Below, in pieces: positions 45,801-56,399 of a stretch of 64,000 nt of DNA. Made by a program: the position numbers and the translations under genes. The notes under the pieces were generated by a model. That model made no database searches, had not been told where the DNA came from, and saw only the letters and a list, made by a program, of their open reading frames with translations. The stretch comes from Sipunculus nudus (taxonomy: Eukaryota > Annelida > Sipuncula > Golfingiida > Sipunculidae). The DNA is taken from NCBI GenBank assembly GCA_026874595.1, contig CM049308.1, positions 47,997,327 through 48,061,326 of the forward strand. Direction: 5' to 3'. Position 1 is the stretch's first letter. Each line of letters opens with the position of its first letter.

Positions 45801-48800
45801 TTTGTGTACTGCATACAGAATGTCTTTGAGGTAGTATCACATCCACTTATAAGAACAAACGTTTTGTGGAGGCTTGGGTGTAGTTATACAATGACTGTTT
45901 TGTTCGGTGTAGTTATACAATGACTGTTTTGTGGAGGCGTGTTCGGTGTAGTTATACAATGACTGTTTTGCTGTAGGCATGGTTATGTTAAAACTATTAC
46001 CTGTGACATAAACATGTTGTGTACAACTTAAATACATATGCACAATCTGCATGAACTGTTTGAACTTTAGCTGAGAAATGCGCCGTCCTGCGGATTTGGC
46101 AGTCGGCATCTCTTCCTGCATGCTTAACAGATACATACTTTGACAAATTCTGCAAAGGTTCTCACTAATACCTGTTAGAATCAACCACTGTAAATAAGAA
46201 GCTACAGTTAAAAATTGTCAAGAGCACTTTGGGCGAACGGCTTTCATCTTCCCTGGGTCCTTCGCTTATAAGGATAACACAACGTGTCTGAACATAAAAA
46301 ATAATTAGGATTAGCTGTAGAGGTTATGTGATAAATTAAACATGTACCTGTCGTAAAGATGAGCTGATGTGGCTAATGCACATTGCTTAGATGAATTAAA
46401 CTCGGAGCTGGGATACTGATTATGATGATGATCATTATGGTGAAGAGGATCATTATGAAGGTCTAAATGATGAATAGGTTCACAACTTCATGGTATGTAG
46501 ATAGGCTTTAAATATGTATTTCCACACCAGGGTATATCAAATGGGATCTGCATAGAAAAATAAAATATTGTCACGGAAACGGAGTTAATAATATTTCATA
46601 ACATTTGTTGTTATCACTGACATTGTTTGTTGATATGTAATGTAGGCCGTATAGTCGCTCGGTTGAACGATGTTTATTATGTAAGCAATTGGACTTACTG
46701 TACTACGGATTTTTATGATTAGCTATTTATGATTATTCTCTACCTAGTACCTTCCAGTTATCTGGGAGCATTAAGAATGAAAACGCTTTCACAGGCGCAC
46801 ATTTACGCGATATACTCCTGCAGCTTGATACATGGCAAGTTAATTTTCTACATGCGATATCGATTAATTGAATGGCTTCTTTTCCCACAGTCGCTAGAAT
46901 TACGTCAATGCTGGGTAGGCCTCAGTTCACTGCAGTGGCATGTAGCGCCATGTATGGACAAGCGCTGCGGTACAAACTGTAGCTAGAGATAATTATCTGG
47001 AGCCTCCCTGTTAATGCTGTTACAGGCGCCTTTGATACTGACCCTTTCTTACATTATGTATTTCTGTTGGGTTGGTGTGATACTCACTTCCCCTTTGCGG
47101 CCACGGTACCGTCACCAAGATACCCCGTGAAGTGATCACGAGTGACCGCCATGTCGCCCTCCACCAGGATGTCGTCATTCTCCAGGATGTATCGGGTCAC
47201 ACCAGACTTGCTGTACAGCTCCTTCAAGGCTGAAAATTGAGCTCAAGGTGAAGATTACCATTTGCCGAACTCGACTGAACAGTGGATTGAAACAAATGTG
47301 TATCAGAATCGAGGGTAAAATGCGCTATACTGCAAATTAATGATATGGTGTTCACTACTGAGCAAGAACATTGAGCGTCAAAAACAAGAACTAGGGACCC
47401 ATGGGTCTCGACGCTCAGCTGCAATTGTCTATAAGGATATATGTTTATGAGGTTTTCCAAAATATTGGTCCTGTGATAAGTTTGAAGCCAACCTGTCTAC
47501 CCAAACTGGAGTTATCATCCATTAACTAATTTGTGAATGGATGGGCCCTGTGACCTTAACCTTTGACCTTGTGACCACAAAATCAAAAGGAAACTTCCCC
47601 TATTGGCAGGTGCACCACACGTTGATGATAGAAGGATTGAGATGAAAAGTTTGCCTTAAAATGCATCCACAATCTTTCTAAAGTAGTGGGTCCTGTGACC
47701 TTGACCTTTGATCTCATGACCCAAGAATCAACAGTTCTTACTTTGGTGGTGGGCCATTTATGTCAAGTTTAAAACCAATATTTCAAACTAAACTGGTGTT
47801 ATCATCAGGCAACTAATATGTGGATTGATGGCCCCCATGACTTTGACCTTGTGACCCCAAAATCCATAAGTTACTTCCATTATTGGCAGGTGAGCAACAT
47901 CTGGAAGATAGAATGTCTGGGACAGAAAGTCTGGCTAAAAATACATCAACAACTTTTTTAACGAAGTTGGTCCTATGACCTTGACCTTTGGCCTTGTGAC
48001 CCCAAAATCGAAAGGGTTCTTACATTATTGGTGGGTCATATATAAGTCAAAATTGAAACCAATATGTCAATCCAAACTGGAGTTATCATTCAAAAACAAA
48101 TATGTTGACAGATGGGCCCCTGTGACGATGACCTTTGACCTTGTGACCCCCAAATGAATCAGTTTCTTCCCCTGTTGGCAGCTCAGCTATATGTGCAAGA
48201 TGGAAGGTTTTGGATGAAAAGTTTGGCTTAAAATGCATCCAAAATCTTTCTAAACAAGTGGGTACTGTGACCTTGACCTTTGACCTCATGACCCCAAAAT
48301 TGAACAGGATCTTCCCCTATTAGCAGGTTAGCAATATCTGGAAGATGGAAGGTTTGGGATGAAAAGTTTGGCTTCAAATGCATATGCATTCTTTTTAAAG
48401 AAATGAGTCCAGTGACCATGACCTTTGACTGTTTGAGCCCAAAATCCACACCGTTCTTACTTTAGTGGTGAGTCATATATAAGTTAAGTTTCAAACCAAT
48501 ATGTTCAACTAAACTGGAGTTATCATCTAGAAACTAATTTGTGAACAGATGGCCCCTGTGACCTTGACCTTTGACCATGTGACCCAAAATTCATTTATGC
48601 TCTCCCCATACTGTCAAGTCAGCTAAATGTGCAAAATGGAAAGTTTGGAACGAAAAGCTTGGCTAAAAATGCAGCCATAATCTTTTTAAAAAAGTGAGTC
48701 CTGTGACCTTAACCTTTGACCTCATAACCCCAAAATCAAATAGGTTCTTGCTTTAGTGGTGGGCCATATGTATGTCAAGTTAAAAATCCATGTGTCAATA

Positions 48801-51800
48801 CAACCTGGAGTTATCATCTGGAAACAAATTTGTGTGGATGGACGGATGTACAGACAGATAGACAAACAGACAGACAGACAGGGTGATAACTATATGGCAT
48901 CCACTTGTGATCAATAAACACACCAGGTTTTGGGACACTAGATGTAATTACAGCTGAGAAACTGACATGATTGTTGTCATTTTATAGTGAAAAGAATAGA
49001 AAAATATTCGTTAAAATAACAAAAAATACAGGTGGCGCCACCACTTTTCGGGAACTGACAAAACTAGTCATGGTCAATATTCAAGGCAAGATTCATGACA
49101 ATCCATGCATTTATTATCAAGATATTGGAGGTTTTGTATTATATTTATGATTATTCTGGGCGGTACTTTCAAGCCCCATAGCTCAGAGGAAATAGGTCGC
49201 AGTGACCTAATTTCAGGTTTCCAAGGAGATTTTTTATTGACCTCCCTGGATATTCACTTAGAAGTTTCTAGGTCCAGCAGTTACGATTTGTGCCCTGCTA
49301 ACGGACGGACGACGGACAAAGCCCCATTCCTATACCTCAGTTGACTTACAGTCAGCTGAGCTTAAAAAAAAACAAAAACAAAGAAGATTTGTCAGCGTTA
49401 CATACCTGTAACTAGGTTTCACAAATATCCTTCAGTTCCACATATTTGGTGGACACAATTGATGTACCATATCTGAGAGTAAAATATGCAGAACTTACAA
49501 TGTTATGGACATTGGCTTTAAGAGGTGGCAGGCACACTGCGTAGACACGGCCTCGCAAGAGTACGACTCTGCTGTTTAGGTTTTATTGGCGTCACAATCT
49601 GACCCCCCCCCCCACACACACACACACACACAACCGCGGCGTCTACATACCAAAGCGGCGTTTGTACAAATGTAGTGAAGAGGGTTAAATATGTTGGATA
49701 ATAATTTTTTTTCGGGAAAATTACAAAACCATGGGTGTTTTTGTGGGAAGGACTACACGGAATAAGTAAATAAAAGATGTTTCCTTGAAATGTAACAGAT
49801 TTTGAGTTTACAGTTTGACAGTTGAGACAGGTAGTCCCGGCTGCCCCACAATGCCTGCCAGGAAGAGATACGTTTGGATTAGGAACGACATCTGGCATAA
49901 AGGGTTGGGTGCAGCCGGTGCATCTCACCGAGCGCCAAAGGGCGTTTTGTAGCAAACGTTTGAGAGATACAAAGGAAAAGGCGGTCATACTTCAATATCG
50001 TAAACAATGTAGCTCAAAATTTGGTTTGGCGTATACGGGGTTCGTGGCAGCACCGTATATGGACATGCATAAGATACCTGACATCACATCCTCCCTTTAG
50101 TCCAGCGGTTAAGCACCCATATTTGGAGGAATGGTGCAAAAAATGGAAGAAGTATGAATGCTGGCAAAAGTATTCTTTGGAGCTTATTGATGAAGTTCAG
50201 ATATAGGGCCAACCTGAAAAAAAATATCTTGGCGAAAATCCAAGATGGCGGCCAAGATGCCGCCAGATTAAAAAATGTCAATAACTTGAGTTATAAAGTC
50301 CCCAGAAAGCATTGCAAATACTCTAATTTTATGTTTGTTGGGCTGAGAAATTCAATTTTTTAGGTTTCAAACCTCTTCAGATACTCAATAGCTGAGTTTT
50401 CATAAAGAATTTGGTAATATTCCTATCAGTCCAGCGGTAAAGCTGCAAATTGAGAAAGAATTGTGTAAAAGATGAAAGAAGAATGAAACTTGGCATAATA
50501 ATTTTCTAGACCATATAATCTATATGTTCAAATATGGAGCCGAGCGGAATTCACCATGTCTTGGTAAAAATCCAAGATGGCGGCCAAGATGGCCACCGAA
50601 ATATTAAATACCAATACAGCATGTTATATTTGTCCTAGAATGCATTTCAAGTACACTATTATTATGTTATTTGGGTCGAGAAATTCATTTATAAGGGTTT
50701 GAGGTCTGTATCATGAATGTGTGAAAGAAGTCTGATTTTGTTGGTATTGAAATTGTACTAAAATTACCCTTTTTACCAGCACATCTAACGGTAAAACGTA
50801 TTTGTTGATTTCCCTGCTGAAATTTAATATATTTGTTAACTTTAAGTATTTAAAAATTGTCCCTTTGAAAGGGACAGTTGATTGGTAAAACGCTCGGCAT
50901 TCTGCAATTGGACATAAAACTGACAAATGAAAAGTGTAACTGTACTGAGATGCCAGATCTCAGTAGCTGAAAGCACAGAAAAGTTGCAATCACCAAACAA
51001 GTCGATAAAAACTCAAATCAAACTTTGTACTGAGTTTTCAGGTAATCAAGTTGAAGATAAAATGCATGTCTGGAACCTGAGGGTGCCTCATATTTTTAAC
51101 CTTGTTTTGTGAATTCGTGTCTCTGTATCTTCCGCTTTGCTTTTCCATTTCCTGAGCATCCATCCATGAAAGATCAGCTAACTTGAACCTGGCAGCACTG
51201 ACTCATACATATATAATGAATATTTCTAACAATACTTGCAGGTACTACATGAACCTACAAATGTGCATAATGTCAGCAAATTAAAGTATTTTGTTGACAC
51301 AAAACACAATATGCAAAGTGGATTTTAATGGCATTATGTTGTCAAGGAACTAGTTCTATATCACAAAGAAAGCATCACAACAAAGGGCAGTGATATTTTA
51401 CTGACACGTGTTGGTTCTTTCATACGAATATACAGTCTAAAGTCTGCATCATCACCATGTCACAAAAATAGTAATCTGGAAAAGGTATATACATGAGTAT
51501 TGATTATTTCATGCATTTATAACCATATTACAAACGTAGCATATCGCAACATGTTGCGCACCTCGAAATGTGTGTTGATTCTGTTTTCTTGCCAACATAC
51601 AGTCTGAAAGCCATCACTTCATGGCAAAAGAAGCTCCGAATCCATACAGCACACAGGTGTGACCTTCTACATAAGCGCGTATCTTGTCATGCACGCATGT
51701 AGTCTAAATAAATTATAAATAAAAGTATTTCCTTTGAAACAGACATGATGTTCAAATACATGTAACTAGTACATGTAAAATCAATTTCAGCTGAACTTTT

Positions 51801-52597
51801 TTATATTTCCAAATTGCACTAATAATGATTTGAATATTAAGTTGATGGTAAAATTAAATATCATGTTTGCAGATTTTTAAAAATTCCTAACTATTCTTCA
51901 CGGATATATTCAAGCTCCCACTTTGATACGAGACAAGATACCTAAGTTTCTTTCATCTTTCAACTCTGCAAAGCAGTTAATACATTCGTAAGCATGCAAA
52001 TAATGGGATATCAAACAGAGGAAATCAAACATGAAAGATTAATATAATAAAACCTACCCCAGCAAATGACACCCTATTTAAAGGTGCACTATTAAATTTT
52101 TTTTTTATCAAATTTAAGTTATTTAATCATTGGGTGTACTGATGAAACAGGGACTTTTAGCACGTACACTTTCAGTGGGGACTAGGAACACAAGGCAGAA
52201 TCTATACAGCTTACAGGTGTCAGCTTCTTTCATAGGTCTGTATCCTGCCACGCACGTATTCATTCTGATATAAAAGTTAGAAGCAAGATAAACTCTTATA
52301 TTATATGGATTGTCTAATTTATTTTATATAATATATAGTTTTTCTGGACAGTTAGTTATAATTACTATTACAAGCCACTCTCCATGGCTCGGATGATGGC
52401 GTTTGGTGGTTTATATACAGGGGTGGAGGAAAACGAAGGACAAGAAGGAATTCATCCACTTCGGACGGGCCATTACAACCCACTAATAGGAACGATGTTG
52501 ATTAAAAACGGGGCGCCAGTGGAGATAGCCGAGCATCTTAACCCTCGATTGTCCATTACATTACATAGAAACAGACATAGGGCTCAAATACGTAAAA

Positions 52598-52653
<56 letters not shown>

Positions 52654-54895
52654 ATGTCAGCACAGGTGGAATTATGCTTTTGATATTTCCCAATTGCACT
52701 AACAGAGGTTTACATGAAAGCTGATCGTAAAATCTAATTACATATATGTAGGTTTAAAACATTCTAAGGATTAGTGTTTACGGACATATCAAGTTCAATC
52801 CTAATTTTATTGCAGATTTCGACAGATTAGTTTTTGCAACAACCACCTCTTCAAAGCAATTAAATTTGTAAGCATGCAAATAAAGGAAAGTTCAAAGGAA
52901 GAATATCGCAATAAAAACTGTTCTACAATTCAAGCATCCAAATGCATAACAAAGCAGACAAATCTAAGCCATCAAAGGACACTTTCATTTGAATACAATC
53001 ACAATGTATGCGACTACTGTGCAAAACCCAACAAATAATGTTTGCTGTACATGTGCTTGTAAACGAAAGCAAATATAGGACACTTTCAATATAAACAAAA
53101 CCAGGATTCATTCACATAGTCAATTTACAGACTTTAGCCCCTTATAAATGAATTTGTCGTCTCCGAAAACATAGGAATAGTGCACTCGGAAAGCATCCTA
53201 GGACAAGTATAACCGATTGTATTGATATTTTAAAATCTGGCGGCCATCTTGGCCGCCAACTTGGATTTTGGCCAACATTTGGTGAATACCGCTCGGCCCT
53301 ATATCTGAAAATGTTAAGTATGGTCTGGCCAACTATTATGCCAAGTTTCATGCTTCTTTCACTTTTTGCACAATTCCTCTCTTAACAGCTAGACTACTTC
53401 AAATGAAATAAACTGAACATTTCAAGAGTATTTAGTGAAATGCTTTTATACCACAATCAAATATGAAAATCTCCTATCACCAGGTCAAGTCCTTTGGTTT
53501 AAAGTAAACTGCAAAGTGTCAAACTCATAAGTACTAGAAAATCCTCGGAAATATCAAATGGGGAACTTTCCGGGAGTACTGAATCTGCTAGATCTTAAAT
53601 TAACAGAGGATCGCAAACTTTAATGATTGTCATCAAATGTGTTACAGCTTAAATCTCAACCGAATTACAATTTAAGTTGCAAATAAAGGTAGGTTAGCTC
53701 TTAATTCAAAACAAAGTTTCTAAAACGCTGCGGTACACGTGTTTGTCTAGTGCGTCGTGGCATCACTTGCTTCACAGATGCCTCCAGATCTAACTGTTCA
53801 TCTGTAATGCTCTGGTGTTCACCACGTTGATCCTGTGGATTTACCTATAACGGCGGTTCATCCTGGCGTATTGGTATTCTGCAAGTCAAGTTCAGGTATC
53901 GATGTTATAGCAGGTCTGGGTTACATTGCTCCATTGTTAATACCTCCCGTACAGCCCAGTATATATATAATCTGAGAGATACATCAGTTTTTAGCTCAGT
54001 TGACTAAAAGTCACCTGAGCTGTAGCGATCACCTTTTTGTCCGTCGTCTGTCCGTCGTGCCGTCTATCAGTTTGTCTGTCTGTCCGTTAACCAGGCACAA
54101 GTCGTAAGCGCTGGACCTGGAATCTTCTAGCTTGACACCCTGACCGGTCAGATGTGACTTATAGGACTTGGGAAAATGCTTGAAAAGTCTTTATTTCTAC
54201 TTTTGTTTCGTAGGACACAATTAAATATTCAAAGATGCGGATATTTGATTTGTCGTTGGTGTTAGCTTATGCAAATACAAGCAGAATGACAAGTAGGTCA
54301 TAAAGAGACTCCGGCTCGGGAATATTCTAGGGCACAAGGAAATGCTTGAAATTGTCTTCTTTGCCTGACGCTAGCTTATTCTTAAGTTTTAATCGATGGA
54401 AGCTGGCCAAAAGTTTGCTAGGGCCAATAAATAACTTAAAAATGCGAAAATTCCGGAGTGATGGACAACGTGAAACTACCAACCATGCATAAACCCTATA
54501 TCTATCTAAAACAAATCCAAAAGCTGTTTTAAATTCAGATCAGACACTATATAGTACACATCATTTTAGATCAGGTACAGTTATCTCTTTTTATGGCACA
54601 CACATTTTTAATTTTCGCCTTATTTTTTATATTAAAAAATAATTTCACAGGTACGCTATTTTAACCATCCAGGAACAACAAATCATGTTTATACTACAAT
54701 ATCTCATTTTTCCGCGATCATGTTTCTATCTACCGTAAACTGAAATTTTAAATCTTGGTTTTTAAACAAAGAACGCACATATGTTCCTGTATACAAGCAA
54801 TGATTTCGAAACTGATCCTGATATCTGTGAACCGTGAATGAATATAGAGGAATCAACTTTTATAACTTTTATTCTATTTTTATAATTATAGAATA

Positions 54896-54941
<46 letters not shown>

Positions 54942-56008
54942 TATCCTATAATTATAAAAATAAAGGAATCAACTTTTTTAAACATTTTTTGCTACTACAT
55001 ATAGTTTCGTGCAAAATGTTGCACTCATCAGGTTAGACTGTCTGGTTGAAATTGTATGGTTCATAATGGTACATATTTTAGAAGTTTTATGTTGTGTGAG
55101 CAATCCTGGGTTACGTAATGGTTATAGTTTTTCCGGTACTTTGCTGCTAATTATTATCTATGGACAAAGAACATGTACAAGGTACGTGCAACCGTTTGGT
55201 GGAAGCCCCCGAATGAGAAAGCATTCAACCAAAGAGTCCGGGGCCAAACCATGGCTTCCAATGGATGAACTGAACCCATTCGACTGTAATGAAAGAAATA
55301 ATGAAAGGAAATATGATAAGCGAGTCCCCAATTTTTTTAGTAGGAATTTGTTTGCATGTCAACAGGCTATAACAGGTTCGTTCTGTTTGCTGAAGGTGGC
55401 CAAATTTGAGTTACAGGTTAAAAAAAAGTTTAACTAAAGTTAAAGTTGTAGGTTTTAAGTCCCCTTCCCAATAACTGGCTCAGAAGACGTTACAATTAAC
55501 TTCCCGGTGGTAGCTCCTTGGGGACGCTACAGAGCCCACACACGGTTTTGAGGTCCTTCATGCAGAATACTTCAATGTCCCAGTTTTAATTCCTCAAATT
55601 TCAAATAACAATATTGTTGGCATTGCCTTATTTGCTTCAACATGTAAATGTAATGATACATTGACCTACCCGAGCCGTGGGTTGTCGGGCCGTTGGGAGG
55701 CATAACAACACAGTCAGGTAGGTACACCTTGGTGGCCAGTCCCTCCATGTCTCCAGAATTATAAATATCCATGAACCTCTGTACCGCCTGCCGCACGCCC
55801 TCTACATCACCCCCTGTATCACCTACAAACACATGATAAACAATCACAATACACACATATACATACATGACACGTAAACAAATATCATACACACATATAG
55901 GGGGCCTACACTAACCACACATAAACAAACACCACACATAAACAAACACCATATACACAAATATATATATAAACACCACACATAAACAAACACCATACAC
56001 ACACATAC

Positions 56009-56054
<46 letters not shown>

Positions 56055-56319
56055 ACCACACATAAGAAACACCACACATAAACAAAACATCACACTAAAA
56101 AACATCACATTCATATAAAATGTAACATCACACATAAACAAACACCATATACACATCACACAAAGAAACACAATACACACTTATACAAACATAAATATGA
56201 GGACAAACTAATCACAAAAAAATGATAAAATACCATAAATTGCATATTATCCATCATTATCTGATGTGATATCAGACTTTTAAAACTACATGACGTAAAG
56301 GAGACTTACCGCTCGCCAT
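42773..56319 (-). CDS. SnoaL/DUF4440-like NTF2-fold protein, 4 exons, 125 aa
   Basis: Coding segments on the minus strand are 56319-56310, 55822-55670, 47229-47088 and 42845-42773 (10+153+142+73 = 378 nt including TGA). All borders are GT/AG (GTAAGT, GTAGGT and GTGAGT donors; TTTGTAG, TTTTCAG and CTTTCAG acceptors) and the phases agree at each junction. The protein is the usual length of a one-domain SnoaL-like protein. Exon 2 has FMDIYNSGDMEGLATKVYLP and PDCVVMPPNGP; exon 3 has ALKELYSKSGV, EGDMA and YLGDGTVAAKG; exon 4 has VWMKKDGVWFCKFDMF. Members of this superfamily bind small ligands or act as cyclase-like or epimerase-like enzymes. The substrate cannot be told, and the protein has no signal peptide, so it is probably cytosolic. 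Introns 2 (8.4 kb) and 3 (4.2 kb) are packed with repeats. Confidence 0.88.
43310..43760. repeat. Diverged tandem repeat of about 165 bp
   Basis: AAGGTCAATGTCAAACCTGG with ATCGCCATGATACAG, and AAGGTCAATATCAAATTTGG with GTCGCCATGATATG; an intermediate unit has CTGTCCATGATATGGC. Confidence 0.5.
43977..44035. repeat. Direct repeat, copy 1 of 2
   Basis: TCGACAGGTACATGCTTATT with ATCACATT-CCCCTG, matching 44757-44815 over about 59 bases at 75-80 percent by eye. Confidence 0.55.
44757..44815. repeat. Direct repeat, copy 2 of 2
   Basis: TCGACAGGTATATGTTTATT with ATCACATTTCTCCCTG. Partner at 43977-44035. Confidence 0.55.
45080..45152 (+). CDS. Candidate first exon with signal peptide
   Basis: ATG at 45080 opens a frame whose first 20 residues look like a secretion signal: two polar or basic residues, then the hydrophobic core ILCCLATVLCFVFV, then PECQ as a plausible cleavage region. 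The exon ends in AAAACG/GTGAGC, a good donor (phase 1). One candidate downstream exon starts after a strong acceptor CTTTTCCCACAG at 46891. Its phase-matched frame gives about 30 residues, while another frame is Cys-rich and ends CMDKRCGTNCS. The gene model is not secured. It would be nested in intron 3 of the SnoaL-like gene on the opposite strand. Confidence 0.35.
45868..45975. repeat. Three-copy short tandem repeat
   Basis: GGTGTAGTTATACAATGACTG followed by TTTTG occurs three times, spaced about 31 and 41 bases. Confidence 0.85.
46892..46983 (+). CDS. Possible 3' exon, uncertain frame
   Basis: A textbook polypyrimidine tract and acceptor (GGCTTCTTTTCCCACAG, ending 46891) precedes a short segment open in two frames. 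Joined in phase to the 45080 exon it codes about 30 residues to a TAG at 46968-46970; the other frame is Cys-rich and ends at 46981. No poly(A) signal follows closely. Treat as a splice-site observation. Confidence 0.2.
47088..47229 (-). CDS. SnoaL-like gene, exon 3
   Basis: Acceptor TCAATTTTCAG, donor AAGGGGAA/GTGAGT. It codes LKELYSKSGVTRYILENDD through GDGTVAAKG. Codon third positions are G/C-rich, unlike the surrounding DNA, which supports coding. Confidence 0.88.
47470..48850. repeat. About 146-bp satellite with nuclear-receptor-like half-sites, nine units
   Basis: The core GTGACCTTGACCTTTGACC recurs near 47551, 47696, 47829, 47976, 48121, 48268, 48414, 48556 and 48704. Spacings are 133-148, mostly 145-148. 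Flanking sequence alternates between two types (TGG-GGGCCATATATGTCAAGT and GGCAGGTGAGCAA-ATCTGGAAGATGG), so the true repeat is a dimer of about 292 bp. It lies in intron 2 of the SnoaL-like gene. Confidence 0.9.
48835..48890. repeat. Short GACAGACAGA-type repeat
   Basis: ACAGACAGATAGACAAACAG and ACAGACAGACAGG at the edge of the satellite. Confidence 0.7.
49015..49368 (-). mobile_element. Family Y repeat, short copy
   Basis: Contains ACAGGTGGCGCCACC, CCCCATAGCTCAGAGGAAAT, AACGGACGGACGACGGAC and the end GTCAGCTGAGCTTAAAA. Confidence 0.68.
49369..50098. other. Intronic stretch with C-run and (CA)n
   Basis: C11 followed by (CA)n at 49601-49632. Open frames on both strands (49518-49988 minus, 49822-50100 plus) overlap and lack domain or splice support. 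Confidence 0.4.
50099..50710. repeat. Two-unit repeat of about 325 bp with YY1-like core
   Basis: Units start at TCCAGCGGTTAAGC (50101) and TCCAGCGGTAAAGC (50430). Both contain AAAATCCAAGATGGCGGCC and GAGAAATTCA. An inverted copy lies at 53140-53396. Confidence 0.78.
52384..52680 (+). CDS. Unrecognised open frame inside intron 2 (doubtful)
   Basis: About 70 residues before a TA microsatellite. Composition looks protein-like (YTGVEENEGQEGIHPLRTG, then HYNPLIGTMLIKNGAPVEIA), unlike the AT-rich surroundings, and the segment interrupts a tandem duplication. It is probably a transposon or retrocopy fragment. I cannot assign it. Confidence 0.25.
52599..52647. repeat. (TA)n microsatellite
   Basis: About 24 TA units. 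Confidence 0.95.
53140..53396. repeat. Inverted copy of YY1-core repeat
   Basis: The reverse complement aligns with 50430-50690: CATGAAACTTGGCATAATAG, AAAATCCAAGTTGGCGGCC and TTGTCCTAGGATGC. Confidence 0.75.
53397..53645. other. Possible Gypsy LTR region
   Basis: On the minus strand a TGTAACACATTTG start at 53646 follows the pol remnant, in the position of a 3' LTR. The far end was not found. Confidence 0.25.
53701..53860 (-). pseudogene. Gypsy-type pol C-terminal fragment
   Basis: The minus strand reads SITDEQLDLEASVKQVMPRR and then TRVPQRFRNFVLN before TAA at 53703-53701. An R-x-x-RVPQRF-x-x-F ending is typical of the tail of Gypsy pol polyproteins. Only the tail survives here. Confidence 0.6.
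53989..54170 (+). mobile_element. Family Y repeat, 5' end
   Basis: TTTTTAGCTCAGTTGAC, then AGCTGTAGCGATCACC, GTCCGTCGTCTGTCCG and GCTGGACCTGGAATCTTCTA. Same start as the copy at 60130. Confidence 0.7.
54171..54847. other. Intronic AT-rich stretch
   Basis: Nothing recognised. Confidence 0.4.
54862..54963. repeat. Hairpin around (TA)n, flanked by a 14-bp direct repeat
   Basis: Arms TTTTTATAATTATAGAATAA and TTATCCTATAATTATAAAAA face each other around about 20 TA units. AGGAATCAACTTTT flanks both sides (54848-54861 and 54964-54977), like a target duplication. Confidence 0.75.
54978..55669. other. Intronic stretch with an unsupported open frame
   Basis: A 142-codon plus-strand frame at 55009-55437 has no recognised motif. 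Confidence 0.35.
55670..55822 (-). CDS. SnoaL-like gene, exon 2
   Basis: Acceptor GTTTGTAG, donor GGCTCGG/GTAGGT. It codes DVEGVRQAVQRFMDIYNSGD through VVMPPNGPTTHG, the first helix and the Y-x-x-D-C-V-V-M-P-P block of SnoaL/DUF4440 proteins. Confidence 0.9.
56010..56051. repeat. (TA)n within CA-rich repeats
   Basis: A pure TA run of about 21 units. Around it (55915-56190) ACCACACATAAACAAACACC is tandemly repeated. Confidence 0.9.
56310..56319 (-). CDS. SnoaL-like gene, exon 1 coding part
   Basis: ATGGCGAGCG followed by donor GTAAGT. Only ten coding bases; the phase fits exon 2. The 5' untranslated part may begin at an acceptor-like TTTTACAG/G near 56397, implying a further upstream non-coding exon. 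Confidence 0.7.
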
Positions 56320-56399
56320 GTTGGATGTAGCTGTTACTTGTCGTTCTCGCTCAGCAGCACTCGTTACACAAGGCAGGCTGAGCACAGACACCTGATCCT

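Larger units (their letters stand above)
42846..47087 (-). other. Intron 3 of SnoaL-like gene
   Basis: It holds a diverged repeat with GCCATGATA words at 43310-43760, a 59-bp direct repeat pair (43977 and 44757), a candidate signal-peptide exon on the opposite strand (45080-45152), three copies of GTGTAGTTATACAATGACTG (45878-45966), and no other recognised gene. Confidence 0.75.
51560..52920. repeat. Diverged tandem duplication of about 0.85 kb
   Basis: 51640-52030 and 52200-52890 share blocks in the same order: ATACAGC-ACAGGTGT, ATTTCC-AATTGCACTAA, CGTAAGCATGCAAATAA and others. An unrelated insert sits at about 52380-52660. Confidence 0.6.

Noticed and set aside
49518-49988. 157-codon minus-strand frame with several Cys
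   Set aside because: It crosses a poly-C/(CA)n tract, overlaps an opposite-strand frame and has no recognised motif or splice context.
55009-55437. 142-codon plus-strand frame
   Set aside because: Biased, low-similarity sequence within an intron, with no motif; probably chance.
55844-56180. Frames full of Ile-Tyr and Cys-Val repeats
   Set aside because: They come from the (TA)n and CA-rich microsatellites.
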